Positions 1 to 9,026 of a stretch of DNA of 64,000 nucleotides are shown here, piece after piece. The DNA lies in assembly GCA_025210375.1 (NCBI GenBank), contig JAOASB010000025.1, forward strand, positions 38,641-102,640, read 5' to 3'. The notes under the pieces were generated by a model. It was not told the DNA's origin, made no database searches, and saw only the letters and a list, made by a program, of their open reading frames with translations. Position numbers and translations under genes: made by a program. Origin of the DNA: Maledivibacter sp. Lineage in GTDB: Bacteria; Bacillota; Clostridia; Peptostreptococcales; Caminicellaceae. Positions within the stretch are counted from its first letter, which is position 1, and each line of letters opens with the position of its first letter.

Positions 1-1
1 T

Positions 2-577
2 ATATTACTTCCTAATACTTCAGGAGCTAGAAATGCCAATGAAGCCATTAGAATAGCAAGACTTGCAAGGGCAATGGGCTGTGGAGATTGGGTTAAGATT
101 GAGGTTATCTCAGATAATAAATACCTTCTACCCGATAACTATGAAACTATAAAGGCAACTGAAACCCTAGCTAAGGAAGGATTTATTGTACTTCCATATA
201 TGAGCCCTGACCTAATGGCCGCAAAAAGCTTAGTCAGTGCAGGAGCAGCCGCAGTTATGCCTTTAGGCGCTCCAATAGGTACCAATAAGGGGCTTCAAAC
301 AAAGGAATTAATTAGAATATTGATAGAAGAAATAAAGCTTCCTATTATTGTTGATGCAGGAATCGGTAAGCCTTCCCATGCTGCAGAGGCTATGGAAATG
401 GGAGCAGCCGCGGTTTTAGTCAATACTGCAATTGCCACTGCTGGTGATCCCATAAGGATGGGGGAAGCCTTTAATCTAAGTATTAAAGCCGGAAGGATGG
501 CTTATCTTTCAAAGCTTGGGCCAGAAAGAAGCTATGCTGAGGCATCTTCTCCATTGACCGGATTCTTGAATATATAG
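2..577 (+). CDS. thiG: Thiazole synthase ThiG (5' end outside window)
   Basis: Builds the thiazole phosphate ring of thiamine from deoxyxylulose phosphate, dehydroglycine and ThiS thiocarboxylate. The reading frame is open from base 2 ([20 protein letters not shown]...), so the gene is cut by the window edge; the Met codon at 74 is internal. Family signatures are [14 protein letters not shown], the phosphate-binding PLGAPIGTN segment and the C-terminal [20 protein letters not shown]. The usual length is about 255 residues, so roughly the first quarter is missing. It lies 12 bp before thiH in the same operon. Identification rests on clear family motifs. Confidence 0.96.
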   Translation: MLLPNTSGARNANEAIRIARLARAMGCGDWVKIEVISDNKYLLPDNYETIKATETLAKEGFIVLPYMSPDLMAAKSLVSAGAAAVMPLGAPIGTNKGLQTKELIRILIEEIKLPIIVDAGIGKPSHAAEAMEMGAAAVLVNTAIATAGDPIRMGEAFNLSIKAGRMAYLSKLGPERSYAEASSPLTGFLNI

Positions 578-589
578 GGGTGGTATAGA

Positions 590-1693
590 ATGTCTTTTTA
601 TGATGAGTACCTTAAATTTAAAAATCTTGATTTTATGAGCTTCTTTGAAAAAACAACTAAATCAGATGTGATGAGGGCAATTAATAAAGATCATTTAGAT
701 AAATATGATTTTTTAACACTCTTATCCCCTGCAGCTCAAGATGTACTTGAAGAAATGGCACAAAAATCCCATAGGCTTACAATACAAAACTTCGGCAAAA
801 CAATGAAGTTATTTACCCCCATGTATATTGCTAACCATTGTGTAAATAAATGCTCCTACTGTGGATTTAATGTTGCTAATGATATAGTTAGAAAACAACT
901 GACCTTAAATGAAATTGAGGATCAATGCAAGTTCATTTCTTCAACGGGTTTAAGACATATTTTAATCCTGACCGGTGAATCAAAACAGAAGACTCCTGTT
1001 TCATATATTACTGATGCCATAAAAATTATAAAGAAATATTTTGATTCCATTGCCATAGAAATTTATCCATTAACTGAAGATGAATATAAAGAGGTTATAG
1101 CAGCCGGGGCCGATTCCCTTACAGTATATCAAGAGGTATATAACGAAGAAATATATGACAAGGTTCATATTTCTGGTCCTAAGAAAAATTATAGGTTTAG
1201 GCTAGATGCACCGGAAAGAGGCTGCATGGCAAAGATGCGTGGTGTAAATATTGGTTCACTTTTGGGACTAGATGATTGGAGGAAGGAAGCATTTTTTACT
1301 GGGCTTCACGGGGAGTACCTTCAAAACAAGTATTGCGATACTGAGATTAGCATATCTCCACCAAGGATAAGACCCCATGTTGGAAGTTTTAGTGACATCT
1401 ATCCAGTAAATGATATAGATTTGGTTCAGATAATGCTTGCCATAAGACTTTTTCTTCCTAGAGCTGGTATAACCATATCTACAAGGGAAGATCAGAATTT
1501 TAGAGATAACCTTATTCCCCTAGGAGTTACAAAAATGTCGGCGGGAGTATCTACAGAGGTTGGAGGACATTCTTCTGAGACAAAAAGCGACAGTCAGTTT
1601 GAAATCTCCGACAAACGAAGTGTAGAAGAAATACGAAAACTATTATTAACTAAACGATATCAACCAGTATTTAAGGACTGGATGCATATATAA
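590..1693 (+). CDS. thiH: 2-iminoacetate synthase (tyrosine lyase) ThiH
   Basis: Radical-SAM enzyme that cleaves tyrosine to p-cresol and dehydroglycine, the glycine donor for ThiG. The 4Fe-4S/SAM motif CxxxCxxC is seen as CVNKCSYC around residue 85; ILTGES and YPLTEDEY follow, and the C-terminal part (SAGVSTEVGGHS, QFEISDKRSVEEI) is typical of ThiH. Length 367 is normal. Its presence in place of the oxygen-dependent glycine oxidase ThiO marks an anaerobic route. The start has a GGGGTGG ribosome site, 12 bp after thiG. Confidence 0.97.
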   Translation: MSFYDEYLKFKNLDFMSFFEKTTKSDVMRAINKDHLDKYDFLTLLSPAAQDVLEEMAQKSHRLTIQNFGKTMKLFTPMYIANHCVNKCSYCGFNVANDIVRKQLTLNEIEDQCKFISSTGLRHILILTGESKQKTPVSYITDAIKIIKKYFDSIAIEIYPLTEDEYKEVIAAGADSLTVYQEVYNEEIYDKVHISGPKKNYRFRLDAPERGCMAKMRGVNIGSLLGLDDWRKEAFFTGLHGEYLQNKYCDTEISISPPRIRPHVGSFSDIYPVNDIDLVQIMLAIRLFLPRAGITISTREDQNFRDNLIPLGVTKMSAGVSTEVGGHSSETKSDSQFEISDKRSVEEIRKLLLTKRYQPVFKDWMHI

Positions 1694-1746
1694 TCCATTA
1701 TGTAAAAATTTTTAAATCATAATTATTATAGAGAGGATGATTAAGT

Positions 1747-3060
1747 ATGAATTATACAACTCAAATGGATGCTGCAAAGAAAGGTATTATAACTAAGGAA
1801 ATGGAGACAGTAGCTAAAAAAGAAGGATTAGATATAGAATTATTACGTAAAAGGGTTTCCGAAGGAAAGATCGTTATTCCAGCAAATAAAAATCATAAAT
1901 CCTTAAATCCAGAAGGTGTAGGCGAAGGACTTAGAACAAAAATAAATGTAAACCTTGGTATCTCTAAGGATTGTTGCGATATAGAAAAAGAACTTGAAAA
2001 GGTAAGGGGAGCCCTTAAATTTAATGTAGAAGCAATAATGGATTTAAGCTCCTATGGAAAAACAGAAGAATTTAGAACAAGACTTGTTGATATGTCCCCA
2101 GCAATGATAGGTACAGTACCTATTTATGATGCCGTAGGATTCTATGATAAAGAGCTTAAGGATATTACAGCTGAGGAGTTTTTAGCAGTAGCAAGAAAGC
2201 ATGCAGAAAATGGTGTAGACTTTATGACAATCCATGCAGGAATCAATAGAGAAACTGCACAGATTTTCAAAAGAAATAAAAGACTCAACCATATAGTTTC
2301 AAGGGGAGGTTCTCTTCTTTACGCATGGATGGAATTGAATAATAAGGAAAATCCATTCTTTGAGTATTATGATCAACTCCTTGATATATGCGAAGAATAT
2401 GATGTAACCCTTAGCCTCGGAGATGCTTGTCGTCCTGGTAGCATAAATGATTCAACCGATGCAAGTCAAATCCAAGAATTGATTGTTCTTGGTGAGCTAA
2501 CTAAAAGGGCATGGGAAAGAAATGTTCAGGTTATAATTGAAGGGCCAGGTCATATGGCTATAAATGAAATAACTGCTAATATGGTTATTGAAAAGAAGCT
2601 ATGTCATGGGGCTCCCTTCTATGTATTGGGCCCTATCGTTACAGATGTAGCTCCGGGTTATGATCATATCACAAGTGCTATCGGTGGAGCCATTGCGGCG
2701 GCTAATGGTGCTGATTTCTTATGCTACGTTACCCCGGCAGAGCATTTGAGATTACCTGACCTGGATGACATGAAGGAAGGTATCATTGCTACTAAAATTG
2801 CTGCCCATGCCGCTGACATAGCAAAAAACATACCCGGTGCAAAGCAATGGGATTATGAAATGAGTAAAGCAAGACAAGAGCTTGACTGGGAAAAAATGTT
2901 TAGTCTTGCTATTGACCCTGAGAAAGCTATTAGATACAGAAAAGAATCTATGCCTGCCCATGAAGATAGCTGTACAATGTGCGGAAAAATGTGTTCGATG
3001 AGAAACATGAATAAGGTAATGGAGGGAAAAAATATCAACATTTTGAGAGAGGACGATTAA
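1747..3060 (+). CDS. thiC: Phosphomethylpyrimidine synthase ThiC
   Basis: Radical-SAM enzyme converting aminoimidazole ribotide to hydroxymethylpyrimidine phosphate, the pyrimidine half of thiamine. Visible ThiC landmarks include [39 protein letters not shown] and [13 protein letters not shown]. The C-terminal cluster motif is CTMCGKMC, i.e. Cx2Cx3C, one residue shorter in the second gap than the Cx2Cx4C of enterobacterial ThiC. The 437-residue length fits the short form without the long N-terminal extension. AGAGAGGATG serves as ribosome site. It follows thiH by 53 bp and abuts tenI. Confidence 0.97.
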   Translation: MNYTTQMDAAKKGIITKEMETVAKKEGLDIELLRKRVSEGKIVIPANKNHKSLNPEGVGEGLRTKINVNLGISKDCCDIEKELEKVRGALKFNVEAIMDLSSYGKTEEFRTRLVDMSPAMIGTVPIYDAVGFYDKELKDITAEEFLAVARKHAENGVDFMTIHAGINRETAQIFKRNKRLNHIVSRGGSLLYAWMELNNKENPFFEYYDQLLDICEEYDVTLSLGDACRPGSINDSTDASQIQELIVLGELTKRAWERNVQVIIEGPGHMAINEITANMVIEKKLCHGAPFYVLGPIVTDVAPGYDHITSAIGGAIAAANGADFLCYVTPAEHLRLPDLDDMKEGIIATKIAAHAADIAKNIPGAKQWDYEMSKARQELDWEKMFSLAIDPEKAIRYRKESMPAHEDSCTMCGKMCSMRNMNKVMEGKNINILREDD

Positions 3061-3061
3061 T

Positions 3062-3664
3062 GTGCTTTATCTCATAACCAATAGAAAAATAATAGGATCT
3101 GGTAATTTGTATAGCATAGTTTTAGAGGCACTTAGGGGTGGAACCAAGGCAGTCATACTTCGTGAAAAGGACTTATCCTATGAGGAGCTTCTTCCAATAG
3201 CATTTAAACTAAGGAATATAACTAATTCCTTCGGTGCAGAGTTAATTGTTAATGGAAGCTTAAGGGTTTCTGAAATTTCTAATGCCCATTACTTTCATAT
3301 AGGCATGGAGACTTTTGAAAAACAAAGACCAGATTTAAAGGGAGTATTATTTGGATTATCGGTTCATAGTGTTGAAGAAGCCATTAAAGCACAGCAATAT
3401 GGAGCTAAGTATATTTTAGCTAGTCATATATTTAAAACTAAATGTAAAAAGGGTCTTGACCCTAAGGGCATTAAATTAATAAAGGATATTAAAACACGGA
3501 TAAACATACCTGTAATAGCCCTTGGTGGAATTAATGATAGAAATATTCAAGAAGTGATTGAAGCTGGTGCTGACGGAATAGCCGTAATGTCCTATATAAT
3601 GTCATCCCAGGACCCTTACGCATCTTCTAAAAGACTCACAGATAAGATTAAAGCCATTTGTTAG
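3062..3664 (+). CDS. tenI: Thiazole tautomerase TenI (ThiE-like fold)
   Basis: A ThiE/TenI-family TIM barrel. It resembles TenI, which aromatises the thiazole phosphate made by ThiG, more than ThiE, which couples thiazole and pyrimidine. The segment SHIFKTKCKKGLDPKG matches the TenI pattern (HVFETDCKKGLEG in the Bacillus protein as I recall it) and keeps the His assigned as the TenI catalytic residue. The ThiE pyrophosphate motif (HLGQ-D) is replaced by FHIGMETFE. The start is GTG one base after the thiC stop; the overlapping ATG at 3060 is out of frame. A bifunctional role cannot be excluded. No clear thiE is visible. Confidence 0.8.
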   Translation: MLYLITNRKIIGSGNLYSIVLEALRGGTKAVILREKDLSYEELLPIAFKLRNITNSFGAELIVNGSLRVSEISNAHYFHIGMETFEKQRPDLKGVLFGLSVHSVEEAIKAQQYGAKYILASHIFKTKCKKGLDPKGIKLIKDIKTRINIPVIALGGINDRNIQEVIEAGADGIAVMSYIMSSQDPYASSKRLTDKIKAIC

Positions 3665-3691
3665 ATTTCAGCCATAAGGTATAGAGCAGCA

Positions 3692-3722
3692 TTTGGGGTC
3701 TATTCTATGACCCCAACTTTTT
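3692..3722 (+). terminator. Intrinsic terminator of the thiamine operon
   Basis: TTGGGGTC and GACCCCAA form a perfect 8-bp stem with an 8-nt loop, followed by CTTTTT. It lies 27 bp after the tenI stop and before a convergent gene. Confidence 0.85.
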
Positions 3723-3759
3723 CATATAACTTTTTAACTAACACATATGAACCAACCCT

Positions 3760-4089
3760 CTATTTTTCTACTACCCCATCCTTATTATTTCCTTGGACTT
3801 CATTGATCCTATTGAATATTATATTGTATCCATCGGCTCCATATAAAAGACATCTGTTTACTCTACTGATTGTTGCCGTACTGGCTCCAGTTATTTCCTC
3901 TATTTCATGATAGGTTTTATTATCTCTTAAAAGCTTTGCAACTTGTAATCTTTGAGAAATAGCCTGCAATTCCTTTATAGTACAAATATCTTCAAAAAAT
4001 CTGTAGCATTCTTCTTTATTTTCCAGCTGTAAAATTGCTTCAAAAAGTTCATCTAAAAATTCCGTAGCTAGTTTTGAGTTATATGTCAT
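3760..4089 (-). CDS. TrpR-like (YerC/YecD family) transcription regulator
   Basis: Small all-helical DNA-binding protein of the TrpR/YerC fold. The central helices read CTIKELQAISQRLQVAKLLRDN and the recognition segment is YHEIEEITGASTATISRVNRCL, the diagnostic YerC/YecD helix-turn-helix. The N-terminal third (FLDELFEAILQLENKEECYRFF) matches the dimerising helices. The start is the ATG at 4089, with AGGGGTG seven bases upstream; a GTG three codons earlier sits inside that ribosome site. The gene is monocistronic. Bacterial TrpR binds tryptophan, but members of this subfamily have no settled ligand. Confidence 0.85.
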   Translation of the reverse strand: MTYNSKLATEFLDELFEAILQLENKEECYRFFEDICTIKELQAISQRLQVAKLLRDNKTYHEIEEITGASTATISRVNRCLLYGADGYNIIFNRINEVQGNNKDGVVEK

Positions 4090-4126
4090 TTTATTCACCC
4101 CTAAAAATTTGTAAAATCAAATATAG

Positions 4127-4172
4127 AGAATCCCAAGTATCTTAATTTATACATATGGAAATATCCAATGTT
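4127..4172. repeat. Partial copy of short repeat G
   Basis: This stretch reads GAATCCCAAGTATCTTAATT and onward, and resembles about 45 bases at 5050-5095, sharing TCCCAA, CTTAATTTATACAT and AAATATCC. It lies just upstream of the TrpR-like gene. It may be a decayed repeat or a shared regulatory sequence. Confidence 0.4.
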
Positions 4173-4250
4173 CGATATATATATATTATACCAAAATTTT
4201 CTCAATTAATAATTTTTGCACTAAAAGAAATAATATATTTAGGCAGGTTC

Positions 4251-4391
4251 AAAAATAAACTGGTCATCTTACTCGTCCTTTTAATTTTTTTCCCCCACAC
4301 TCAATCACTTACATATAGTGAATATGTGCGTGACTGAGTACCTAGAAAATAATAAAAATTGCTTCGAAAACTGACTTGCTTTATTTTTTTC
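4251..4391. repeat. Hairpin element A, copy 1
   Basis: About 140 bp of near-palindromic DNA bounded by AAAAATAAACTGGTC and GACTTGCTTTATTTTTTT. It aligns along its length with 17443-17581, 52082-52221 and (inverted) 47227-47371. Shared blocks are CATCTTACTCGTCCTTTT, CACTTACATA and GACTGAGTACCTAGAAAATA. It has no coding capacity; it looks like a MITE or a family of structured intergenic elements. Confidence 0.8.
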
Positions 4392-4435
4392 ATATGCCTT
4401 ATGTGAAAAATCTTAAAGGTTAAGAGGTGAATATA

Positions 4436-4639
4436 ATGGACAAACATAAAAAAGCAAAGGAAGATGCAGCAAATTTTAGTGCTGAGGAAGCCATGAATCT
4501 AATAGATAAGAGCTATAATTCCAATGACTATAATATTATTCCAAAACAAGAAAATGCTTATCTGATGCCTTGGACAATGAAAGGCGGCATAGATATGATA
4601 GATTCATCGAAATTTTATGATGATAAAGATATTGAATAA
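4436..4639 (+). CDS. Small hypothetical acidic protein (67 aa)
   Basis: Not recognised. The ATG at 4436 is preceded by AGAGGTG at good spacing. The protein starts MDKHKKAKEDAANFSAEEA and ends DSSKFYDDKDIE; it is charged and soluble, with no membrane segment or cysteine. It stands alone between hairpin element A (45 bp upstream) and another repeat, with a terminator about 200 bp downstream. The good ribosome site and ordinary amino acid mix make it plausibly real, but there is no family evidence. Confidence 0.5.
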   Translation: MDKHKKAKEDAANFSAEEAMNLIDKSYNSNDYNIIPKQENAYLMPWTMKGGIDMIDSSKFYDDKDIE

Positions 4640-4675
4640 AGGATTAATACCCTCAAAATTAAAGGCCTTTTTAGG

Positions 4676-4830
4676 CAGCCCGCCATCCTGTTGACAAACC
4701 CGAATTTCTTCGTTGTTGCTTCAACCAAGAACCCTTACGTATGTCTGTATACGCTACGGCCTCTTGGTTTCAGCACGCCTCGAACTTCGAATTTCTCAAC
4801 AGCCTGCCATCTTGTTGACTTTGTCAACAA
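4676..4830. repeat. Structured repeat F with 20-bp direct repeats
   Basis: The 20-mers at 4676-4695 (CAGCCCGCCATCCTGTTGAC) and 4800-4819 differ at two positions and lie 124 bp apart. Between them are an AACCAAGA/TCTTGGTT inverted repeat and an inner CGTATG/TATACG pair. A perfect TTGTTGAC-TTT-GTCAACAA palindrome closes the right end. G+C is higher than in the surroundings. The 67-codon frame through it is not credible as a gene. Confidence 0.55.
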
Positions 4831-4833
4831 TCT

Positions 4834-4861
4834 GAGACCTCAAAATGAGAGGTCTTTTTTA
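4834..4861 (+). terminator. Intrinsic terminator
   Basis: AGACCTC pairs with GAGGTCT across a short loop, followed by TTTTTT. It would end transcription from the small gene at 4436 and read-through of repeat F. Confidence 0.75.
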
Positions 4862-5059
4862 CTTTTAAATCAAATTCATTCTCTAAAAGGCTAATTAAAG
4901 TATTTATAGCTTCTTTTTAATGGGCTTTATCACCTATAGCTGTTTTATCTTGTAACGGTAAAGAAAAAAATTAGTTCTATTATATTATGGTAAAATTTTC
5001 ATATTTCTATTATAATATAAGTTAATATCTATTACGGCTAACTATATAGATTCCCAAAA

Positions 5060-5135
5060 GTTAAGCTTAATTTATACATCTCAAAATATCCGATGATTCT
5101 AGGGAGTTTTGATGTGTATAAATTAATTGTTTAAC
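5060..5135. repeat. Short inverted-repeat element G
   Basis: The left arm begins GTTAAGCTTAATTTATACAT and the right arm ends TGTATAAATTAATTGTTTAAC. They form an imperfect hairpin with roughly 25-bp arms. The left half resembles 4127-4172. The rest of the 4862-5177 gap is AT-rich with no other feature seen; the hairpin lies about 40 bp before the next gene and could instead be a 5' UTR structure. Confidence 0.5.
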
Positions 5136-5177
5136 TGGAATATCTATACTTTTTATTAGCCTATAAGGGAGGTATCT

Positions 5178-7676
5178 ATGGAAATAAAAGATAAAATGGA
5201 TAGTCTGTTAAATAATCAAAAAAAAATTATCAAAGACTATGAGGAACTTATCAAAGAACTAAATATTGATAATTCCATCAATGAAAATCTCAAACTTAAA
5301 AAAGAAATTGAAGGTCACAAGAAAAAACTGAGGGAAATACAGTCCCATTCTAAAAAAATATCCCAAGAAAATATGAGCTTAAAGGCCGCTTTAACTGATC
5401 AAATATTAAATGAAAAAATTAGTATCTTAAATGCCTCTAGAAAAAAAATGGAGCTATATTTTGATAAGAAAACAAATTCAAATCTAAACAAACTACAATC
5501 CATAGAGACACAAGCCATTACTAAACTCAATAATATATCTAAAATAATTGACTCCCAGTTAGATAATGATGAAGAAGATATTCTTGCTAATATAAACGAA
5601 ATTAAGTTGAAAATAAATAATAGAATTCAAGATAAAAAAAATAGACTGAAAGATGAAAAAAATAGTATTATTGATGAACTAAAAAGAGAATATGAGGAAC
5701 TTAAGAATGAAGGAATCAGTGAAGAAATTATTGAGAAAAAAAGAAAGCATAATGATATAGAAGTAAAGATTGGACTAAACTGGATAAATAAAGCTGGGAT
5801 AATTCTTCTCTTATTAGCCGTTGGTACAGCAATGAAATATACATATTCAACATGGTTCAATAGTTATATGAAGGGTATATCTGGTTTTATTTTTGGGGCA
5901 CTTCTTCTAATAGGTGGAGAATTGTTAAACCGAAAGGGTAAAAATACCTTTGCCCTTGGTTTATGCGGTGGAGGTACGGGGGTTTTATATCTTTCAGTTT
6001 TTAGCAGCTACTTTATTCTTAAAATATTAAATATGCCTGTTAGTATTTTGATATCGGTTCTCATCACAACCGTATCCTTAGTATTGTCCCAAAGATATGT
6101 TTCAATGACCATATGTGGCATTTCCCTTGTTGGGGGTTATCTACCATTTTTTAGCTACGTTCTATTTGAAAACATATTGGGAAATCAGGTCTATATAGCC
6201 ATGGGATATTTGCTTCTATTAAATCTATTGGTTCTTGCATTATCCTTAAATAAACGGTGGATATACATAAATTATTTGAGCTTTATATTAAATATTCCTT
6301 GTCTTGTATATTTATCCTTTGAATCCCCAAGTCAAATAATAAGCATAGGATATGCAATTTTAACATTTGTTATGTATTTAGGGATTACACTTCTTTATCC
6401 AATCAGAGAAAAAATCAAACTTAAAATTATTGACGTAATATTGTTAGGACTTAATACCGTAACTAATTGTCTACTTGTCTATGGACTCTTTGATATATCC
6501 GGATACCATTCGTATAAAGGTTTCCTTGCATTAATCTATGCCCTCACATATTTGGTGTTTGGGCAAATTATAAGAAAAAATGCCTCACAAGAAAAAAGGA
6601 CTCTGGCTTTATTCTATATAACTTCCATGACCTTTGCAATACTTATGATACCCTTCCAATTTGGTATTGAATGGTCATCCCTTGGCTGGTTAATAGAAGC
6701 AATCTTAATTATAACCTTCGCCTCAAGAGCTAATGAAACCAAAATGGAAATAGCTGGATGGTTTGTTTTTACTTTATGCTTTATTAGCTTTATGATACTA
6801 GACTTCTTTCCTTGGATGGAGGTTGAATATTTTGATTTAAGATATACTTTAATGAGCCTAGGTGTCGTTTATGTTCTTGCCTTATATATACGCGAACTCA
6901 ATCAAAGCGAATTATTCAAATATAGTAATAAAGGAAAATTTCTAACTTACTACAAATACTTCGCTACTATAAATAGTTGGATTTATCTTTTAAGAATAAC
7001 CTATAGACTTTATGATGGATATATAAATCTGTATAGTTATTATTATACCTTTTATATATTAGTTTCAATGGCCCTAGTAACAATCCTATTCTCTTATGGA
7101 ATATCTAAGGTAAAACTCATCAAGGATAAGATAATTACTGGTATATCTATTGCCTTATATATTATTGCCGATTTACTATGTATATTCTTAAACATCTTTG
7201 CCTATAATCCCATGGAAAACAACGCACAAAAAATTACAGCAATAATAATTCTTATCACTTATAATATTTTTGTTTTCTTTAGTGTGAAGGACCTAATCAT
7301 AAGACTACTACGAAATAAAGGATTTAGTTTAGATTTTTATCCACTATCCATGGCAATTTATTTCCTAGGAGTTGTTACCTCTTTTCTCATATATCAATTT
7401 GATCTGAATAATATCAATCTAATAATAAGTTTATTTTTTATAGCAATGTCATTAATCTATATAATCTATGGTTTCAAGCAAAGATTTATGATGCTAAGAA
7501 GATTTGGCCTTGGACTTTCAATATTTGCTACTGGAAAGCTATTTATATTTGATTTATCCTATTTAGATACTACGGGTAGGATTATTGCATACTTCTGTTT
7601 CGGCATAATATTAGTAGGAATTTCATTTATATATCAAAAACTCAGAAGTTCTTTAGATAAACAACCTTCACCATAA
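5178..7676 (+). CDS. DUF2339 multi-spanning membrane protein with coiled-coil N-terminus
   Basis: 832 residues. Residues 1 to about 190 are highly charged and predicted coiled coil (repeated KK/EE heptads, e.g. IRDKKNRLKDEKNS-like). From about residue 200 there is a long run of some 20 hydrophobic helices. The first of these, INKAGIILLLLAVGTAMKY, then GALLLIGGELLNRKGKNTFA and LCGGGTGVLYLS, is the DUF2339 signature. Function is unknown in the family. The start is ATG with AAGGGAGG seven bases upstream. A DUF3999-like secreted partner follows 46 bp downstream, a pairing seen for this family, so they probably act together in the envelope. Confidence 0.8.
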   Translation: MEIKDKMDSLLNNQKKIIKDYEELIKELNIDNSINENLKLKKEIEGHKKKLREIQSHSKKISQENMSLKAALTDQILNEKISILNASRKKMELYFDKKTNSNLNKLQSIETQAITKLNNISKIIDSQLDNDEEDILANINEIKLKINNRIQDKKNRLKDEKNSIIDELKREYEELKNEGISEEIIEKKRKHNDIEVKIGLNWINKAGIILLLLAVGTAMKYTYSTWFNSYMKGISGFIFGALLLIGGELLNRKGKNTFALGLCGGGTGVLYLSVFSSYFILKILNMPVSILISVLITTVSLVLSQRYVSMTICGISLVGGYLPFFSYVLFENILGNQVYIAMGYLLLLNLLVLALSLNKRWIYINYLSFILNIPCLVYLSFESPSQIISIGYAILTFVMYLGITLLYPIREKIKLKIIDVILLGLNTVTNCLLVYGLFDISGYHSYKGFLALIYALTYLVFGQIIRKNASQEKRTLALFYITSMTFAILMIPFQFGIEWSSLGWLIEAILIITFASRANETKMEIAGWFVFTLCFISFMILDFFPWMEVEYFDLRYTLMSLGVVYVLALYIRELNQSELFKYSNKGKFLTYYKYFATINSWIYLLRITYRLYDGYINLYSYYYTFYILVSMALVTILFSYGISKVKLIKDKIITGISIALYIIADLLCIFLNIFAYNPMENNAQKITAIIILITYNIFVFFSVKDLIIRLLRNKGFSLDFYPLSMAIYFLGVVTSFLIYQFDLNNINLIISLFFIAMSLIYIIYGFKQRFMMLRRFGLGLSIFATGKLFIFDLSYLDTTGRIIAYFCFGIILVGISFIYQKLRSSLDKQPSP

Positions 7677-7722
7677 AGAGTAAAAATACTTGATTCTAAT
7701 TTATTGGTTAGGGGGTCACACC

Positions 7723-8988
7723 ATGAAAAGAATATTATTCTTAGTCGTTTCTATACTTATGTTATCATCTCTTTCTATAAGTTTTGCAGATGAAAACATA
7801 GATAATTGGAGATATCATAAAGAAATCAAACATGAAGATAAGAATTTATATAAATCCTTGTTTTTAGATGAGGAAATCTATAGATACTCGAAAAACAATT
7901 TATCGGACATTAGAATTGTGAATGAACAAAATCAGTATCTTCCCTATTATATTTATAATGAATATATTAATAATTCAATAGAATCTCTTATTGAACATAC
8001 TTCTGAACAAGTCCATTCCCATATGGATACTAAGTATAATAAAAAGTACATAGATTTTAAAGTTATCCCAAATGATGAAAATATTGATATATTGGGAAGT
8101 AAGATAATCTTAGATATTAATAAAAATAATTTTTTAAAAAAAGTAGAAATTTATGGTGGCTATGACAATATCAAATGGGACTTTATAAAGGAAGATACTG
8201 TGTATAGAATAAATGATCTTGAAAAACTTGATATACAGCTCAATAACATTTTTAAATACACATATTATAGAATTATTTTTCTTGATGATATGGAAAACAC
8301 TATCATTGACAATTTAAAGCTTATCTATAACCATAAAGAAATTACATATAGGGAATATACAGATGAAAAGAATGCCCATTATGAAATAAAAGTAGATTCT
8401 AAAGAAAATAACACTATAATATATTTAAACAATGAAAATAGTCTAAAGCTAAGGGATATATCAATTATAAGTAAGGATGCTTTCAAAAGGAAATACTCTA
8501 TTTTCTATAGGAATAATAATCAAGAAGAATTTAAACAATTTAGTTCTGGGGAAATTTATCAAATAGATTTAAAAAACTTTAAAGCTACAAAAACAAATAT
8601 AAACCTAGGAGTATATGAAAATTATCAACCCTATCCTACATCTATAAAAATAGTTATCTACAATAACGATGATGTCCCCATAAATATCGATAATATCAAA
8701 ACCCGTTATTTAGTGGATAAGATAGTTTTTAAAGGTGATGGGACTAATAGTTATAAAATTTTATTCGGCAATATAGATGCACATAGACCTTACTATGATA
8801 TAGAAGCCTATAAAGACCATATTGAAAACGAAGACCAGGAGCTTTGTACCCTTCTAAACATAGTAAAACGGGATATTCATGAAAAAAAGACTGATAAGGA
8901 AATAAACTACAATCTCATACTCAATATAACCATTGTCGTTATTTCAATTTTATTAGTCTTAATTATTATCAAAAAAATCAAATTTTAA
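7723..8988 (+). CDS. DUF3999-like exported, membrane-anchored protein
   Basis: 421 residues: a signal peptide (MKRILFLVVSILMLSSLSISFA), a long extracytoplasmic region rich in beta-type sequence, and a C-terminal membrane helix (ILNITIVVISILLVLIII) ending in KKIKF. The early segment YRYSKNNLSDIRIVNEQNQYLPYY matches the DUF3999 opening (a D(L/I)R(I/V)xN core followed by a Pro-Tyr). Assignment is supported mainly by this segment and by pairing with DUF2339. The ATG at 7723 with AGGGGGT upstream is chosen over a TTG 11 codons earlier because it begins the signal peptide. Confidence 0.6.
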   Translation: MKRILFLVVSILMLSSLSISFADENIDNWRYHKEIKHEDKNLYKSLFLDEEIYRYSKNNLSDIRIVNEQNQYLPYYIYNEYINNSIESLIEHTSEQVHSHMDTKYNKKYIDFKVIPNDENIDILGSKIILDINKNNFLKKVEIYGGYDNIKWDFIKEDTVYRINDLEKLDIQLNNIFKYTYYRIIFLDDMENTIIDNLKLIYNHKEITYREYTDEKNAHYEIKVDSKENNTIIYLNNENSLKLRDISIISKDAFKRKYSIFYRNNNQEEFKQFSSGEIYQIDLKNFKATKTNINLGVYENYQPYPTSIKIVIYNNDDVPINIDNIKTRYLVDKIVFKGDGTNSYKILFGNIDAHRPYYDIEAYKDHIENEDQELCTLLNIVKRDIHEKKTDKEINYNLILNITIVVISILLVLIIIKKIKF

Positions 8989-9017
8989 AGACCTCTGATA
9001 CGGGGGTCTTGATTTTT
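8988..9017 (+). terminator. Intrinsic terminator between convergent genes
   Basis: AAGACC pairs with GGTCTT around a short loop, followed by GATTTTT. It starts at the stop codon of the DUF3999-like gene and ends 10 bp before the stop of the convergent transporter gene. Confidence 0.7.
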
Positions 9018-9026
9018 GCCTAGTTC

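Noticed and set aside
1694..1746. TPP riboswitch before thiC
   Set aside because: The gap is 53 bp and holds none of the THI-box sequence; any such switch would lie upstream of the window, before the operon start.
4155..4337. 60-codon plus-strand frame
   Set aside because: It overlaps element A and has no ribosome site; hydrophobic content comes from AT-rich repeat sequence.
4676..4830. CRISPR array
   Set aside because: There are only two copies of the 20-mer, 124 bp apart, with imperfect identity and structured sequence between; no cas genes in the window.
4691..4894. 67-codon plus-strand frame
   Set aside because: It runs through direct repeats, hairpins and a terminator of element F, with no ribosome site; not a credible gene.
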